Positions 1 through 9,112 of a stretch of 64,000 nucleotides of DNA are shown here, in pieces. Position 1 is the first letter of the stretch. Every line of letters begins with the position of its first letter. Below the pieces are notes generated by a model. It was not told where the DNA came from. It ran no database searches and saw only the letters and a program-made list of their open reading frames with translations. Position numbers and translations under genes: made by a program. This DNA is from Paenibacillus sp. FSL R7-0204 (GTDB taxonomy: Bacteria > Bacillota > Bacilli > Paenibacillales > Paenibacillaceae), in contig NZ_JBBOCA010000001.1 in assembly GCF_038002225.1 (NCBI RefSeq), forward strand, positions 7,254,001 through 7,318,000. Direction: 5' to 3'.

Positions 1-108
1 GCGTTCCAGCACTACTTGCTAACTTTATTATACATACATACTCTGCGAAAGCAAGAGACGCAGCCTGCCGCTGCAAGCCCCGAAACGGTGCCGTCCCCGT
101 GAAATCCG

Positions 109-1830
109 CTACATATATACAGGGCTCTGGACCGCTCCCTCTCTGGACTCCACCGGAAAAGTAACGATGACCGAGGTCCCGGACCCTACCTCCGATTCCA
201 CCCGGATCGTTCCGTTATGCCGCTCCGCAATACTGAGACAGAGCGGCAGGCCAAGACCTGTCCCCTGGCTCTTGGTGGTGAAGAACGGAGTGAACAATTG
301 ATTCAGCTGGCTCTGGGGCATGCCTTCTCCGGTATCCGTAATAATCAGCAGCACGGTATCCTCATGCTCACAGGCAGCCAGCGTCAGTACGCCCTTGGCC
401 TCCATCGCCTCCATGGCGTTGCGGGCCAGATTCAGAATCAGCTGCTTGATCTCCCGGACATTCAGCTGCAGCAGCGGCATCGTCGGGCTGATTTTCAGCT
501 CCACACTCTGGCCGCGGAGATTGGCATCCGCCCAGATCAGCGGCGTAAGCTCCTCCAGAATGTGCTGGAGCCCGGCCGGCTCCTTGTCCGATACACGGGT
601 CTGTGCCAGCGACAGAAAGTCATTGATGATGCTGTTGGCCCGGTCCAGCTCCTCCATGACAATATGATAATAGGAGTGGAGATCCTCCGGGCTTTTCTCC
701 CGCATCAACTGCAGGAAGCCCCGAACTACCGCCATCGGGTTGCGGATCTCATGCGTAATGCCCGCAGCCATCTGTCCGACCAGCGACAGGCGCTCGACAT
801 TGTCAAGCTCACTGCGCATTTTCTCCTCTTCCGTCAAATCCTGAATAATCATGACGATGCCGCCCGGCAGCCCCGATTCATGCTGGAGCGGCGCGGTAAA
901 AATATGATAGGTCATCGAATCGACCCTGATCTTGGTATTGGAGCGCTGTCTGCTCCGCAGAACCGCCTGTAACCGGTCCAGGGTAGCCTGATCCATGCTT
1001 TGGCCGAAGATATCACTAGCCGACCTGGACAAAATAAACTCTCTGGTTAACAGGGGGCAATGACGCTGCATCAGGCTCAGCATATATTCATTCACCTTTG
1101 TCACATACCCGTTGTCATCGAACTCCATAATATTCAGCGGAACCACATTAGTAATCTGCTGCAGCTTCTCCGATTCCCACTGGAATTTCTCGGAGATTCC
1201 CTGCATTTGGACCCTGACCTGCAGCTTGTCCCACGCCTTATCGATATAGGTGATGAACAAGGCACCCAGAATGAGGGCCGTTAATCCGTATAGTCCGGCG
1301 AGAGCCGCTTCGCTAGGAGGTATATCCATGACGTTCCTGCCCTGTATATTCGGTACAATGACTATGAATAACATGCTCGGGAAAAGTGCGCCCCACAGGA
1401 TGAAGATTTTGCCGGGTATCGCAGATTTCTTGAACATCCCGGACATACCGAAGAGCAGCGGATACAGCAGGACCCCTGTATTCAGGAAGAGATGCTCCAG
1501 ACCTGAGGGCACCGAGAACAATGCAGTACAGAAGAAGAAATACAGCGCCAGATAGATGCTGGAGCGCAGATTACCATATAAAACTCCTATATATGCTGGG
1601 AGAATCGCCAGGTTCAAATAGACCACCCCGAACATCGTAGATGATAGTGCCATGCACAACGTAATGCCCAGCGCGCAGCAAATCATCAGAAAGGTCTGAT
1701 CATCGGGAAACCTGATGCTCCGGCGTAAGGGATCGCCTCGGTCCAGCCTCCACTGAAAGAGAAACAGAAAAATGCAGGCAGCCGATATTTGCAATAAAAT
1801 ATCCTTTACCGCATAAATAATTGCAATCAC
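109..1830 (-). CDS. PAS-domain sensor histidine kinase, membrane bound
   Basis: Predicted membrane sensor kinase of 573 residues. The first ~200 residues hold about six hydrophobic segments (5TM-LYT/KinB-like input region), followed by a PAS-like segment (~225-335), a HisKA H-box with phospho-acceptor His360 (THEIRNP), an N-box around 467 (NLARNAMEA), G1 at ~499 (DTGEGM) and G2 at ~523 (GTGLGL). The arrangement resembles sporulation-type kinases that feed Spo0F, but no response regulator lies beside it, so it is an orphan here and the target is inferred only. The GTG at 1830 sits directly behind a GAGGA motif with no spacer, so the true start may lie a few codons downstream. It is transcribed divergently from the flavoprotein at 1992. 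Confidence 0.85.
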   Translation of the reverse strand: MIAIIYAVKDILLQISAACIFLFLFQWRLDRGDPLRRSIRFPDDQTFLMICCALGITLCMALSSTMFGVVYLNLAILPAYIGVLYGNLRSSIYLALYFFFCTALFSVPSGLEHLFLNTGVLLYPLLFGMSGMFKKSAIPGKIFILWGALFPSMLFIVIVPNIQGRNVMDIPPSEAALAGLYGLTALILGALFITYIDKAWDKLQVRVQMQGISEKFQWESEKLQQITNVVPLNIMEFDDNGYVTKVNEYMLSLMQRHCPLLTREFILSRSASDIFGQSMDQATLDRLQAVLRSRQRSNTKIRVDSMTYHIFTAPLQHESGLPGGIVMIIQDLTEEEKMRSELDNVERLSLVGQMAAGITHEIRNPMAVVRGFLQLMREKSPEDLHSYYHIVMEELDRANSIINDFLSLAQTRVSDKEPAGLQHILEELTPLIWADANLRGQSVELKISPTMPLLQLNVREIKQLILNLARNAMEAMEAKGVLTLAACEHEDTVLLIITDTGEGMPQSQLNQLFTPFFTTKSQGTGLGLPLCLSIAERHNGTIRVESEVGSGTSVIVTFPVESREGAVQSPVYM

Positions 1831-1941
1831 TCCTCAAATTGGTTAAAATTCCTTTTCCCCTTAGATTAAAGCATAACCCCGCATTCCTGACAACGATAAT
1901 CAGGTTTCGACACTCTGGATCTGGCTACACTCCGCCCGGAA

Positions 1942-1950
1942 TGGTATGAT
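1942..1950 (+). promoter_or_regulatory. possible extended -10 promoter
   Basis: TGGTATGAT is an extended -10 type element (TGn followed by TATGAT) about 40 bases before the start of the flavoprotein gene at 1992. The -35 region is poor, as expected for this promoter class. No experimental support. Confidence 0.3.
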
Positions 1951-1991
1951 GCCGTTAATAGAGTGTCGCAATAAGCAAAAGGAGCAAATGA

Positions 1992-3251
1992 ATGAGTAAC
2001 TATGATGTAATCGTCATTGGAGGCGGCCCGTCCGGGCTGATGGCCAGCGTAGCCGCAGCCGGACACGGGGCGTCCGTACTTCTGATCGACAAAGGGGCGA
2101 AGCTGGGCCGCAAGCTGGGAATCTCGGGCGGCGGGCGCTGCAATGTTACCAATATAAAGGAGACCTCGGAGCTGATCGCCCATATTCCGGGCAACGGCCG
2201 TTTTTTATACAGCTCGTTTGATCATTTCAACAACCGGGATATTATAGATTTCTTTGAGGGGCTGGGCATTGCCTTGAAGGAGGAGGATAACGGAAGGATG
2301 TTCCCAGTATCGGACAAGGCCGCAAGCGTAGTATCCGCTCTGATAGGCAAAGTGCGGAGCCTTGGTGTGCAGATCATGACGGACAGCCCGGTACGGGAGG
2401 TTCTGTACGATGAAGGAGCCGTCCGGGGCATCCGCCTGGAGTCAGGCCAAGCGTTCGGCGCGAAGGCTGTCATCATCGCCACCGGGGGTAAATCTGTGCC
2501 GCAGACCGGCTCTACCGGCGACGGATACCCTTGGGCTGCCGCTGCCGGACATACGATCACGGAGCTGTTTCCGACCGAGGTCCCCATTCTCTCCCGGGAG
2601 GCGTGGATCAAATCCGGGGAGCTGCAGGGCTTGTCCCTCCGCGATGTTATGCTGAGCGTCTGGAATCAGAGGGGCAAGAAAGTGATCTCTCACAGGGGTG
2701 ATATGATCTTCACCCATTTCGGCTTATCCGGCCCGATTGCGCTGCGCTGCAGCCAGTTCCTCCGCCAGGTTCAGCAGAAGTCGGGAACCGATACCGTGGA
2801 GATGTCCATCGACTTGTTCCCGGACCTGTCCCTTCAGGAGGCGGAGTCTATGCTCCAGAATAAGCTCGATCTGGAGCCGAAGAAGGCTATCCGCAACTCG
2901 CTGAAGGGCCTGCTGCCCGAGCGCCTGATCCCGCTGCTGCTGGCGAAGGGCGGGCTGGACGGGGAGATTACAGGCCATCATCTGCCCAAGCTTGGCCTTG
3001 GGGCGCTCGCTGCCCTGGTGAAGCGGATGCCCGTTCAGGTTCATGGGACACGTTCGCTGGCGGAAGCCTTTGTGACCGGCGGGGGAGTTGCGCTCAAGGA
3101 GATCGACCCCAAGACCATGCAGTCCAAGCTGACCGCAGGCCTCTATTTCTGCGGTGAGATTCTCGATATTCACGGGTATACCGGCGGCTATAATATTACC
3201 GCCGCCTTCTCCACCGGCTATACTGCCGGTAAGCATGCGGCGGAGCAGTAA
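1992..3251 (+). CDS. HI0933/YhiN-family NAD(P)/FAD-dependent oxidoreductase
   Basis: Flavoprotein of 419 residues, the usual length for the HI0933 (YhiN/BaiN-like) family. The N-terminus carries the Rossmann FAD motif GGGPSG at 10-15, then the family signature RKLGISGGGRCNVTN at ~40-54. The C-terminal FAD-contacting stretch (CGEILDIHGYTGGYN) is intact. The start is supported by AAGGAG eight bases upstream of the ATG. The physiological substrate of this family is mostly unsettled; a gut-bacterial member (BaiN) acts on bile-acid intermediates, but that role should not be transferred here. Monocistronic, ended by a strong hairpin at 3293. Confidence 0.88.
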   Translation: MSNYDVIVIGGGPSGLMASVAAAGHGASVLLIDKGAKLGRKLGISGGGRCNVTNIKETSELIAHIPGNGRFLYSSFDHFNNRDIIDFFEGLGIALKEEDNGRMFPVSDKAASVVSALIGKVRSLGVQIMTDSPVREVLYDEGAVRGIRLESGQAFGAKAVIIATGGKSVPQTGSTGDGYPWAAAAGHTITELFPTEVPILSREAWIKSGELQGLSLRDVMLSVWNQRGKKVISHRGDMIFTHFGLSGPIALRCSQFLRQVQQKSGTDTVEMSIDLFPDLSLQEAESMLQNKLDLEPKKAIRNSLKGLLPERLIPLLLAKGGLDGEITGHHLPKLGLGALAALVKRMPVQVHGTRSLAEAFVTGGGVALKEIDPKTMQSKLTAGLYFCGEILDIHGYTGGYNITAAFSTGYTAGKHAAEQ

Positions 3252-3292
3252 GGCGGATAAGCAGCGCCTATAGTTAGAACAGCCAGAACCGC

Positions 3293-3328
3293 AAAGAGCC
3301 TTCCCCCGAATGTGGAGGAAGGCTCTTT
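3293..3328. terminator. bidirectional rho-independent terminator
   Basis: A 12-bp perfect stem (AAAGAGCCTTCC / GGAAGGCTCTTT) lies between the convergent ends of the flavoprotein gene and ecsB. The A-run and T-run on the arms allow use from both sides. Confidence 0.8.
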
Positions 3329-3332
3329 CCCG

Positions 3333-4583
3333 TTATCTTGCAAACCTTATGACACTGAAGATGCGGCCGATCCAGATTCCGGCGGCAGCCCCGACAGGGA
3401 TAAAGATCAGCAAGCCCCACCAGCCATAGGCTGGCATGCAGAGCACTGCGGAGCACAGAACGGCGAAGGGCATCAGCAGAATAGGCATCGCCTTGGAACC
3501 GGCGTCCGCCTTCTGCACCTTGGTGAACGGCAGAATGCCGATATAATCATCCCCGGAGAACAGATTCCAGAAGGAGGTCAGCCAGTACGCCATCATACTA
3601 GTCAAGACAATATACAGCAGCCACTTCAGCACTACCGGTACAATAAAGATTGCTATCAGCGACACCCCGGTGAACTGCAAATACAGCTTGAGGTGGGCCG
3701 GATTGCGCAGCAGCGCCTTCATCCCTGCGGCGGCGAAGCGGCTCTCGGGCAGCTTCGAAGCCAGCAGCGGCTGTGACTTGCGGAAGATCCAGGGCTTATA
3801 GCGTGTCGGCCGCGGCTTATCCAGCACACGGCGCAGCAGAATCGCTGCAATTCTCATCCGCTGCTTGTAGTCTTCGCGCACATCATTCATGAACGTGCCG
3901 CGCAGACGCAGGCGGGCTCTGAAGGCCAGGACGGTCACCACCGCATAAGCGGCTGCCGCCAGGAACAGAAGGGCCGGGCTGTCCTTCCAGAAGAGCGCGA
4001 GACGCAGGTAGATCCCGCAGGGTACGGCCACCGCCACGATCAGCCACAGCCGGCGGCGGAAGCCCTGCCGCTGCACCTTGACGATATGACCCAGCAGCTT
4101 AACGGCCCAGCTGCAGGTTATTGTCAGCGCCAGCAGGCCATAGGCGCTTGCCGCGCTCAGATCATAGCCGCGGATCAGAAACGGCAGCAGAATGACGTAC
4201 ACCACCGCCATCTTCAGCGCAGTTACCGCTAGGCTATAGACCATCCCGCCCTTGAGGATCGTGCTGATCCAGTTCTGCCGCTGCCGCAGGAACAGCAGAT
4301 CACCTTCCTGGAGCAGCAGCACGATACCTCCCGTAGCCAGCAGAATGGCCAGCAGCGAAGGCACGACCACAAAGGGTACATGGCTGAACCAGCCCGGAAG
4401 ATCACCGTTCCAGTAGCCATAATAGAAGCGGCCGCCGAGGAGGCCCCCCGGGATAAGGATATACAGCAGGACTGTCCAGTCTACAGCCGTACGGATAATA
4501 GCAGTCTGCTCCCGGAAATGGGAGAACAGTCTTCGTCTTAAGAGATTCCTTGCAGCCGGGAACGCAAATGAATTCCGGCTCAT
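3333..4583 (-). CDS. ecsB: EcsB-type ABC transporter permease
   Basis: Integral membrane subunit with many hydrophobic helices, about 416 residues and close to the length of Bacillus EcsB. The preferred ATG at 4583 overlaps the ecsA stop codon as ATGA, so translation is probably coupled; an in-frame start six codons upstream would lie inside ecsA. EcsAB is a heterodimeric ABC system known in Bacillus to influence secretion, regulated intramembrane proteolysis (RasP activity) and competence. The identification rests on the paired order, size and hydrophobic layout rather than on a single motif. Confidence 0.82.
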   Translation of the reverse strand: MSRNSFAFPAARNLLRRRLFSHFREQTAIIRTAVDWTVLLYILIPGGLLGGRFYYGYWNGDLPGWFSHVPFVVVPSLLAILLATGGIVLLLQEGDLLFLRQRQNWISTILKGGMVYSLAVTALKMAVVYVILLPFLIRGYDLSAASAYGLLALTITCSWAVKLLGHIVKVQRQGFRRRLWLIVAVAVPCGIYLRLALFWKDSPALLFLAAAAYAVVTVLAFRARLRLRGTFMNDVREDYKQRMRIAAILLRRVLDKPRPTRYKPWIFRKSQPLLASKLPESRFAAAGMKALLRNPAHLKLYLQFTGVSLIAIFIVPVVLKWLLYIVLTSMMAYWLTSFWNLFSGDDYIGILPFTKVQKADAGSKAMPILLMPFAVLCSAVLCMPAYGWWGLLIFIPVGAAAGIWIGRIFSVIRFAR

Positions 4584-5443
4584 GTTAATTCGTCGAAGCA
4601 ATCAAACAGCGATCCCTCCGGCAGCCCCGCTTCCCCGCGTATCGCCGCAAGTGTCCCCTCGGCGGCAATTTTGCCTCCGGAGATCAGAATGAAGCTGTCG
4701 CAGATTTTCTCCGCTGTATCCAGAACATGCGTGGACATCAGCACCCCTGCGCCGCGTTCCCGTTCCGCCTCCAGCAGGCGCAGGAAATCCTTGGTGGCCC
4801 TGGGATCAAGCCCGATGAACGGCTCATCCACTATATAGACATCCGGTTGTACCAGGAAACCGAGCATCAGCATCATCTTCTGCTTCATCCCCTTGGAGAA
4901 GCCCGCCGGCAGATCATCCCGCACATGGGTCATGCTGAACTGTATCAGCAGCTGTTCCGCCGTGGACTCGAAGGCTTCATAGCTTAAGCCATAGGCAGCG
5001 GCAGCCAGATCAAGATGCTCCCACAGCGTAAGGTCCTCGTAGAATACCGGCTGCTCCGGTACGTAGGCGTAGGACTGGTTCTCGCCGCCCAGCTTCACCC
5101 GGGCCTTGGCATGCTTCAGCAGACCAAGCAGTGTCTTGATTGTAGTGCTTTTGCCGGCCCCGTTCGGTCCGATCAGTCCCAGCAGCTCGCCCTTTCTCAC
5201 CTGGAAGGAGATTCCTGAGATGCGGATATCTCCTGCCTCATAGCCCGCTTCCTCAATCACCACATCAAGTACGGTATCCTCTTCGTCCTCATCATCGTCG
5301 TAATACTTGTTGATCAGGTTCTCCTTCTCCTTCGGAGCCTTCTGTTCCTCTGAGCCTTCTGTCTCTTCCATATCTATCTCCATCCCCTGCATCATCATTG
5401 AATATAATGCGATCATAGCACCATAGACGAGCCTTTGCTGCAA
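4580..5443 (-). CDS. ecsA: EcsA-type ABC transporter ATP-binding protein
   Basis: ATPase subunit with Walker A (GPNGAGKST, ~92-100), Q-loop (YVPEQ), a slightly atypical signature FSKGMKQ (~182) and Walker B (VYIVDEP, ~202-208), plus the H-loop (STHVLD). It is translationally coupled to ecsB. The annotated TTG start has an AGGGTG motif at good distance; an internal ATG at 5371 (MEETEG) also has a good GGAG. Either way the protein has an unusual acidic leader, with DDDEDEED near residues 49-56, ahead of the nucleotide-binding fold, longer than the usual EcsA. Confidence 0.85.
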   Translation of the reverse strand: MQQRLVYGAMIALYSMMMQGMEIDMEETEGSEEQKAPKEKENLINKYYDDDEDEEDTVLDVVIEEAGYEAGDIRISGISFQVRKGELLGLIGPNGAGKSTTIKTLLGLLKHAKARVKLGGENQSYAYVPEQPVFYEDLTLWEHLDLAAAAYGLSYEAFESTAEQLLIQFSMTHVRDDLPAGFSKGMKQKMMLMLGFLVQPDVYIVDEPFIGLDPRATKDFLRLLEAERERGAGVLMSTHVLDTAEKICDSFILISGGKIAAEGTLAAIRGEAGLPEGSLFDCFDELT

Positions 5444-5706
5444 TAATTTTCACCCTTCACCCGTCCCGCGGTCTGTAGCCTTCATTATACGGATAACCAG
5501 TGACTGACTTCAAATTTCGTGCAGGCCTACATTTTTTATGCACCTTCAAAAGATTGTTCAATTTTTCATTATTAAAAGTGTGCTTATTGTGACAAATGAC
5601 ATGTTCTTCAATCTTTGTTTGACGTATTGTAAAACTAGATATCAGGAAGCAAGTATTCCAAACCGTGCGGATAACCCCGTACGATTAACAATAGAGGTGG
5701 AGAAGC

Positions 5707-6174
5707 ATGATACAATCCTATGAACGCGATACTCAGTTGACCCTGCATTTGTACAGAGTTTTTGCCAAGTCCTTCAAGAGCATTAACGAGCATGCTGTAA
5801 CCGGCAGCAAGATCGAAGGCTTCAACCCGACCGCCTTCGCAGTCATGGAGGTTCTCTATTACAAAGGATCGCAGCCGATCCAGCAGATCGGTGCCAAGCT
5901 GCTGCTTCAGAGCGGCAACGTTACTTATGTGATCGATAAGCTGGAAGAACGCGGCTACCTGCAGCGCAAGCCTTGCCCTAGTGACCGCCGCGTTATTTTT
6001 GCCGAGCTGACTACAGAGGGCGAACGTCTGATGAACGAGATGTATCCGAAGTACTCGGAGCGCCTGCATCTGGCCTTCAGCGGACTCAGCGACGAAGAGA
6101 AGGAACAGATGATTGTACTGCTGAAGAAGATGGGCCTGCAGGCCGAGAAGCTCTCCCCGCTCCCGCGCAAATAA
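5707..6174 (+). CDS. MarR-family transcriptional regulator
   Basis: Protein of 155 residues with the MarR winged helix: the recognition region IQQIGAKLLLQSGNVTYVIDKLEERGYL followed by the wing motif CPSDRRVIFAELT. The start is supported by AGGTGGAG before the ATG. No cysteine-based redox sensor pattern of the OhrR type is evident at the N-terminus. Target genes are unknown; it stands alone, with a repeat-rich gap downstream and the divergent ecs operon upstream. Confidence 0.85.
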   Translation: MIQSYERDTQLTLHLYRVFAKSFKSINEHAVTGSKIEGFNPTAFAVMEVLYYKGSQPIQQIGAKLLLQSGNVTYVIDKLEERGYLQRKPCPSDRRVIFAELTTEGERLMNEMYPKYSERLHLAFSGLSDEEKEQMIVLLKKMGLQAEKLSPLPRK

Positions 6175-6235
6175 GGGTAGTTGAGGAATCAGTGGTTGTG
6201 AATCTAATCACTAACTCAGTCAGTTATCAGAGTAT

Positions 6236-6285
6236 GGGTTGTTCCAAAAAGCATGAACTGGCTGCTTGGAACAGCCCTTTGTTTT
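6236..6285 (+). terminator. rho-independent terminator after the MarR gene
   Basis: GGGTTGTTCC pairs with GGAACAGCCC (one G-T pair) across a 22-base loop and is followed by TTTGTTTT. Confidence 0.7.
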
Positions 6286-6293
6286 GAGCAGGA

Positions 6294-6716
6294 TTAACGT
6301 AAGCACTCGGATGGACGCTGCGTGAACGGACCGATGCTTGGGTCGCTGTGATCGTAAGAATTTTTTTCATTCCCCTTTTGCGGTGAAAATCCGGAGACTA
6401 AGGCGAACGCTACCGCTTTTCCACATTCGTTCCGTCCTCTCCGCTGTTTAAGCGGGATACGAACATATAAATTCTTATATTGCTTGTAAGGAGCAGCATC
6501 TTGCAGGATTCCTTTATAAATGTTACTGATTGAAGCACAATGTTGCATTATTTACACAAATTTCGTTGTTTAGAGCAAGTTAGCGCTAATTTTGTTGCAT
6601 TTCCTGCAGGATTTCAGCATAGACCGCTCCTATGGGGCAATATTTTTGCACTTCTTGCAAGATTTCTCTATAATCCACAATAGAAGAAAATCATAATTTC
6701 CTAAACAAACACAAAA
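6294..6716. other. intergenic gap with repeat-like sequence, no credible gene
   Basis: This 420-base stretch has no credible coding region: an 84-codon frame on the minus strand lacks a ribosome binding site and any recognisable fold. It includes the AT-rich motif ACATATAAATTCTTATAT at 6463-6480, which recurs at 35108 and, in variant form, at 10229 and 43716. The composition looks like short dispersed repeats rather than decayed protein sequence. Confidence 0.5.
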
Positions 6717-6772
6717 AAATCGCTCCTTTGGGTAAATGGAAGGTCTCCCATCCATCCCCAAAGGAGCGATTT
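6717..6772. terminator. repeat-type bidirectional hairpin terminator
   Basis: A 16-bp perfect stem (AAATCGCTCCTTTGGG and its complement) encloses a 24-base loop, with an A-run on one side and a T-rich tail on the other. It lies just beyond the 3' end of the minus-strand DHA2 exporter gene. A homologous hairpin in opposite orientation is at 30428-30491. Confidence 0.75.
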
Positions 6773-6839
6773 CTTTGTATGTTCAAGCCCTCACCCGATA
6801 AAGCTCATAATTAAGACAATCCGTGCTAAGACTTCAAGC

Positions 6840-8354
6840 TTAACGCTTCGACGGTGTGCTTGCTTCCTGTATGGAAGGCACCCCTTGGTCAAGACGCACC
6901 GAGATCACCAGGGAGATCACAGCGAACACCGCCATTAAGATGAACAGGGAGTGCAGACCGCCCTCCAGCGCACCTTGCAGACTGCTCCAGGCTTCCTTAG
7001 GCAGCACGCTTCCGCTATGCGGGTTAAGCAGCTGGTTAATATCTGCTCCCGAGGCGGCGGCTCCAGGCTGTTCCGCCAGCTTCCGGTCAATACTGAAGTT
7101 CAGCCACGAGCCGAAGATCGCCACCCCGACGGTCTGCCCGAGTGAGCGGGTGAAGGTGTTCAGTGCAGTAGACGCACCTCGCTGCTCATGCTGCACCGAG
7201 GACTGGGCGATAATGGTGAAGACGGTCGAGGCATAGCCGAAGCCCACCCCGCAGCACAGCATCAGTACCAGAAGCAGCAGCTGGGAGGAATCTGCATTCA
7301 TCAGCGTTAGTCCCACAGCCGCGATAACAATCAGCGACAGGCCCAGCATTCCCGTGCGGCGCGTGCCTGCGCGCAGAATCATCCGCCCGCCCGCAATAGA
7401 GCCCAGCATCCAGCCGACCGACATCGGCGCCAGGAGCAGGCCTGAGAGGGCGGCGCTTTTGCCGAATACACCCTGTACCCACAGCGGAACATACGTAGAC
7501 AGCCCGATAATGAGCGTACTGACCAGCAGATTCGCACCTGTAGAGACTGCAATATTACGGATGGAGAACAGCTCCAGCGGCAGCATTGGCTCGGCGGCCC
7601 GGCGCTCCACGAACAGGAACACCACCAGCAGCAGGACAGCCGCGAGGAGAATAGCCAGGAGCAGCGGAGAAGTCCAAGGCAGACTCTGCCCCCCTGTCGT
7701 CAGACCAAACAGCAGCGCCCCCATCCCCGCAGCGAATAACAACACTCCGGCTACATCGATCTTCGTCTTGCGGCGGACCTTCTCTTCCTTCAGGTACCGT
7801 GAGATGAAGATAATCGACAGCAGGCCGAAGGGCAAATTGAACACGAATACCCAGCGCCAGCTTAAATAATCGACCACATAACCGCCAAGCAGCGGCCCGA
7901 CCAGCGAAGAAATCCCCCACACCGAGCTAAGCAGCCCCTGCGTCTTCGCCCGTTCCTTCAGGCTGTAGATATCTCCGATAATGGTAAAAGTCATCGGAAT
8001 CAGCGCCCCGGCACCAATCCCCTGAATGCCCCGGTAAATAATCAGCTGCTGCATACTCTGCGAGACTCCGCATAACAGCGAGCCTGCCAGGAAGACTACA
8101 GCGCCGCCTATGAATACGGGCTTCCTCCCGATCAGATCACTCAGCTTGCCAAAAATCGGCGTGGTCACTGCCATCGCCAGCAGATAAGCTGTAAAGATCC
8201 AGCTCAGCCACTGCATCCCCTGAAAATCCCCTACGATAGCCGGACCCGCCGGACCCGTTACCGTCCCTTCAATTGCTGCCAGAAATGTAGCCAGCAGTAC
8301 GCCTGTCAATATTAACTTCCGCTGCTTGTCCCCCAGTGAACTCAATGAATCCAT
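6840..8354 (-). CDS. MFS multidrug exporter, DHA2 (EmrB/QacA) family
   Basis: Drug:proton antiporter of 504 residues with about 14 hydrophobic segments, as expected for DHA2 transporters. MFS motif A (GKLSDLIGRKP) is at ~69-79 between helices 2 and 3, and the motif-C-like GPLLGGY pattern follows in helix 5. The start ATG lies only nine bases after the stop of the upstream acetyltransferase gene, so the two probably form an operon. The substrate cannot be read from sequence. Confidence 0.88.
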   Translation of the reverse strand: MDSLSSLGDKQRKLILTGVLLATFLAAIEGTVTGPAGPAIVGDFQGMQWLSWIFTAYLLAMAVTTPIFGKLSDLIGRKPVFIGGAVVFLAGSLLCGVSQSMQQLIIYRGIQGIGAGALIPMTFTIIGDIYSLKERAKTQGLLSSVWGISSLVGPLLGGYVVDYLSWRWVFVFNLPFGLLSIIFISRYLKEEKVRRKTKIDVAGVLLFAAGMGALLFGLTTGGQSLPWTSPLLLAILLAAVLLLVVFLFVERRAAEPMLPLELFSIRNIAVSTGANLLVSTLIIGLSTYVPLWVQGVFGKSAALSGLLLAPMSVGWMLGSIAGGRMILRAGTRRTGMLGLSLIVIAAVGLTLMNADSSQLLLLVLMLCCGVGFGYASTVFTIIAQSSVQHEQRGASTALNTFTRSLGQTVGVAIFGSWLNFSIDRKLAEQPGAAASGADINQLLNPHSGSVLPKEAWSSLQGALEGGLHSLFILMAVFAVISLVISVRLDQGVPSIQEASTPSKR

Positions 8355-8363
8355 ACCTTCTCT

Positions 8364-8933
8364 CTATGTTCTCTCTCCTGCGCCCGTATCTCCTTGCAGC
8401 AGGGAATACATCACTACATCCTGATAGCCGGACGCCGTATGCCGGTATTGCCGCAGCAGCCCTTCCTGCCGGAAGCCAAGTCCCGTAAGCAGCCTCTCTG
8501 CGCGAAGGTTGTCCGGGTGGCACAGGGCTTCCATCCGGTTCAGCCCCATACTGTGGAAGCCGAACGCCAGCACCAGCTCCAGCGCTTCCCGCATGTACCC
8601 TTGGCGCATGGCTGCCGATGACAGCTCAAAGCCGATCTCTCCCCGGTAGGCGCCTTGAAGCTGCCAGTGGTTATAGCCACAGCTGCCGATGACACAGCCT
8701 TCCGGGCCCAGGAGGCTCCAGCGCAGGCTCTCTTCCTCCACGGCCCACTCCGCGAGCAGGGCAATCAGTGCTTCCGCATCCTCCACAGAGGACAGAGGCG
8801 GGCCATCCAGCCAGGGCGCTACCGCCGGATGGCTCCAAATCCCGAACAGCGCCTGCGCGTCCGCAGGCAGCATCGCCCGCAGATGCACCCTCCGTCCGCT
8901 TAATTCCGGGATAACCCCTCCGCACACATACAT
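8364..8933 (-). CDS. GNAT-family N-acetyltransferase, RimJ/RimL-like
   Basis: About 189 residues with the RimJ/RimL-type layout: GRRVHLRAMLPADAQALFGIWSHP at the start, the acetyl-CoA segment around GEIGFELSSAAMRQGYMREALELVL, and the family ending NLRAERLLTGLGFRQEGLLRQY. The ATG at 8933 is chosen because AAGGGGA precedes it; an in-frame TTG six codons upstream overlaps that ribosome site. Likely co-transcribed with the DHA2 exporter downstream, which could fit a drug-modifying partner, but that is inference. Confidence 0.85.
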   Translation of the reverse strand: MYVCGGVIPELSGRRVHLRAMLPADAQALFGIWSHPAVAPWLDGPPLSSVEDAEALIALLAEWAVEEESLRWSLLGPEGCVIGSCGYNHWQLQGAYRGEIGFELSSAAMRQGYMREALELVLAFGFHSMGLNRMEALCHPDNLRAERLLTGLGFRQEGLLRQYRHTASGYQDVVMYSLLQGDTGAGERT

Positions 8934-9020
8934 GTTCCCGTCCCCTTTCAACCCTACCAGTATACATCTTATTCTGCCCGGGCGGCGCGTTTACCTGTCA
9001 CTTCCGCTTACCCATCACAA

Positions 9021-9065
9021 ACAGCGTCTGTCCCTATGGCTTGCCGCCACACGGTCAGACGCTGT
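9021..9065. terminator. hairpin terminator
   Basis: ACAGCGTCTG pairs perfectly with CAGACGCTGT over a 25-base loop, in the gap between the minus-strand small gene ending at 9113 and the acetyltransferase start. Confidence 0.6.
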
Positions 9066-9112
9066 ACCTTATACCTAATGTTATGTTCCATTCCGTGCGG
9101 CAGCATTCAGAC

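Noticed and set aside
217..972. 251-codon frame opposite the sensor kinase
   Set aside because: Antisense to conserved kinase motifs, no domain signature.
6294..6548. 84-codon minus-strand frame
   Set aside because: Repeat-like sequence, no ribosome site, no fold.
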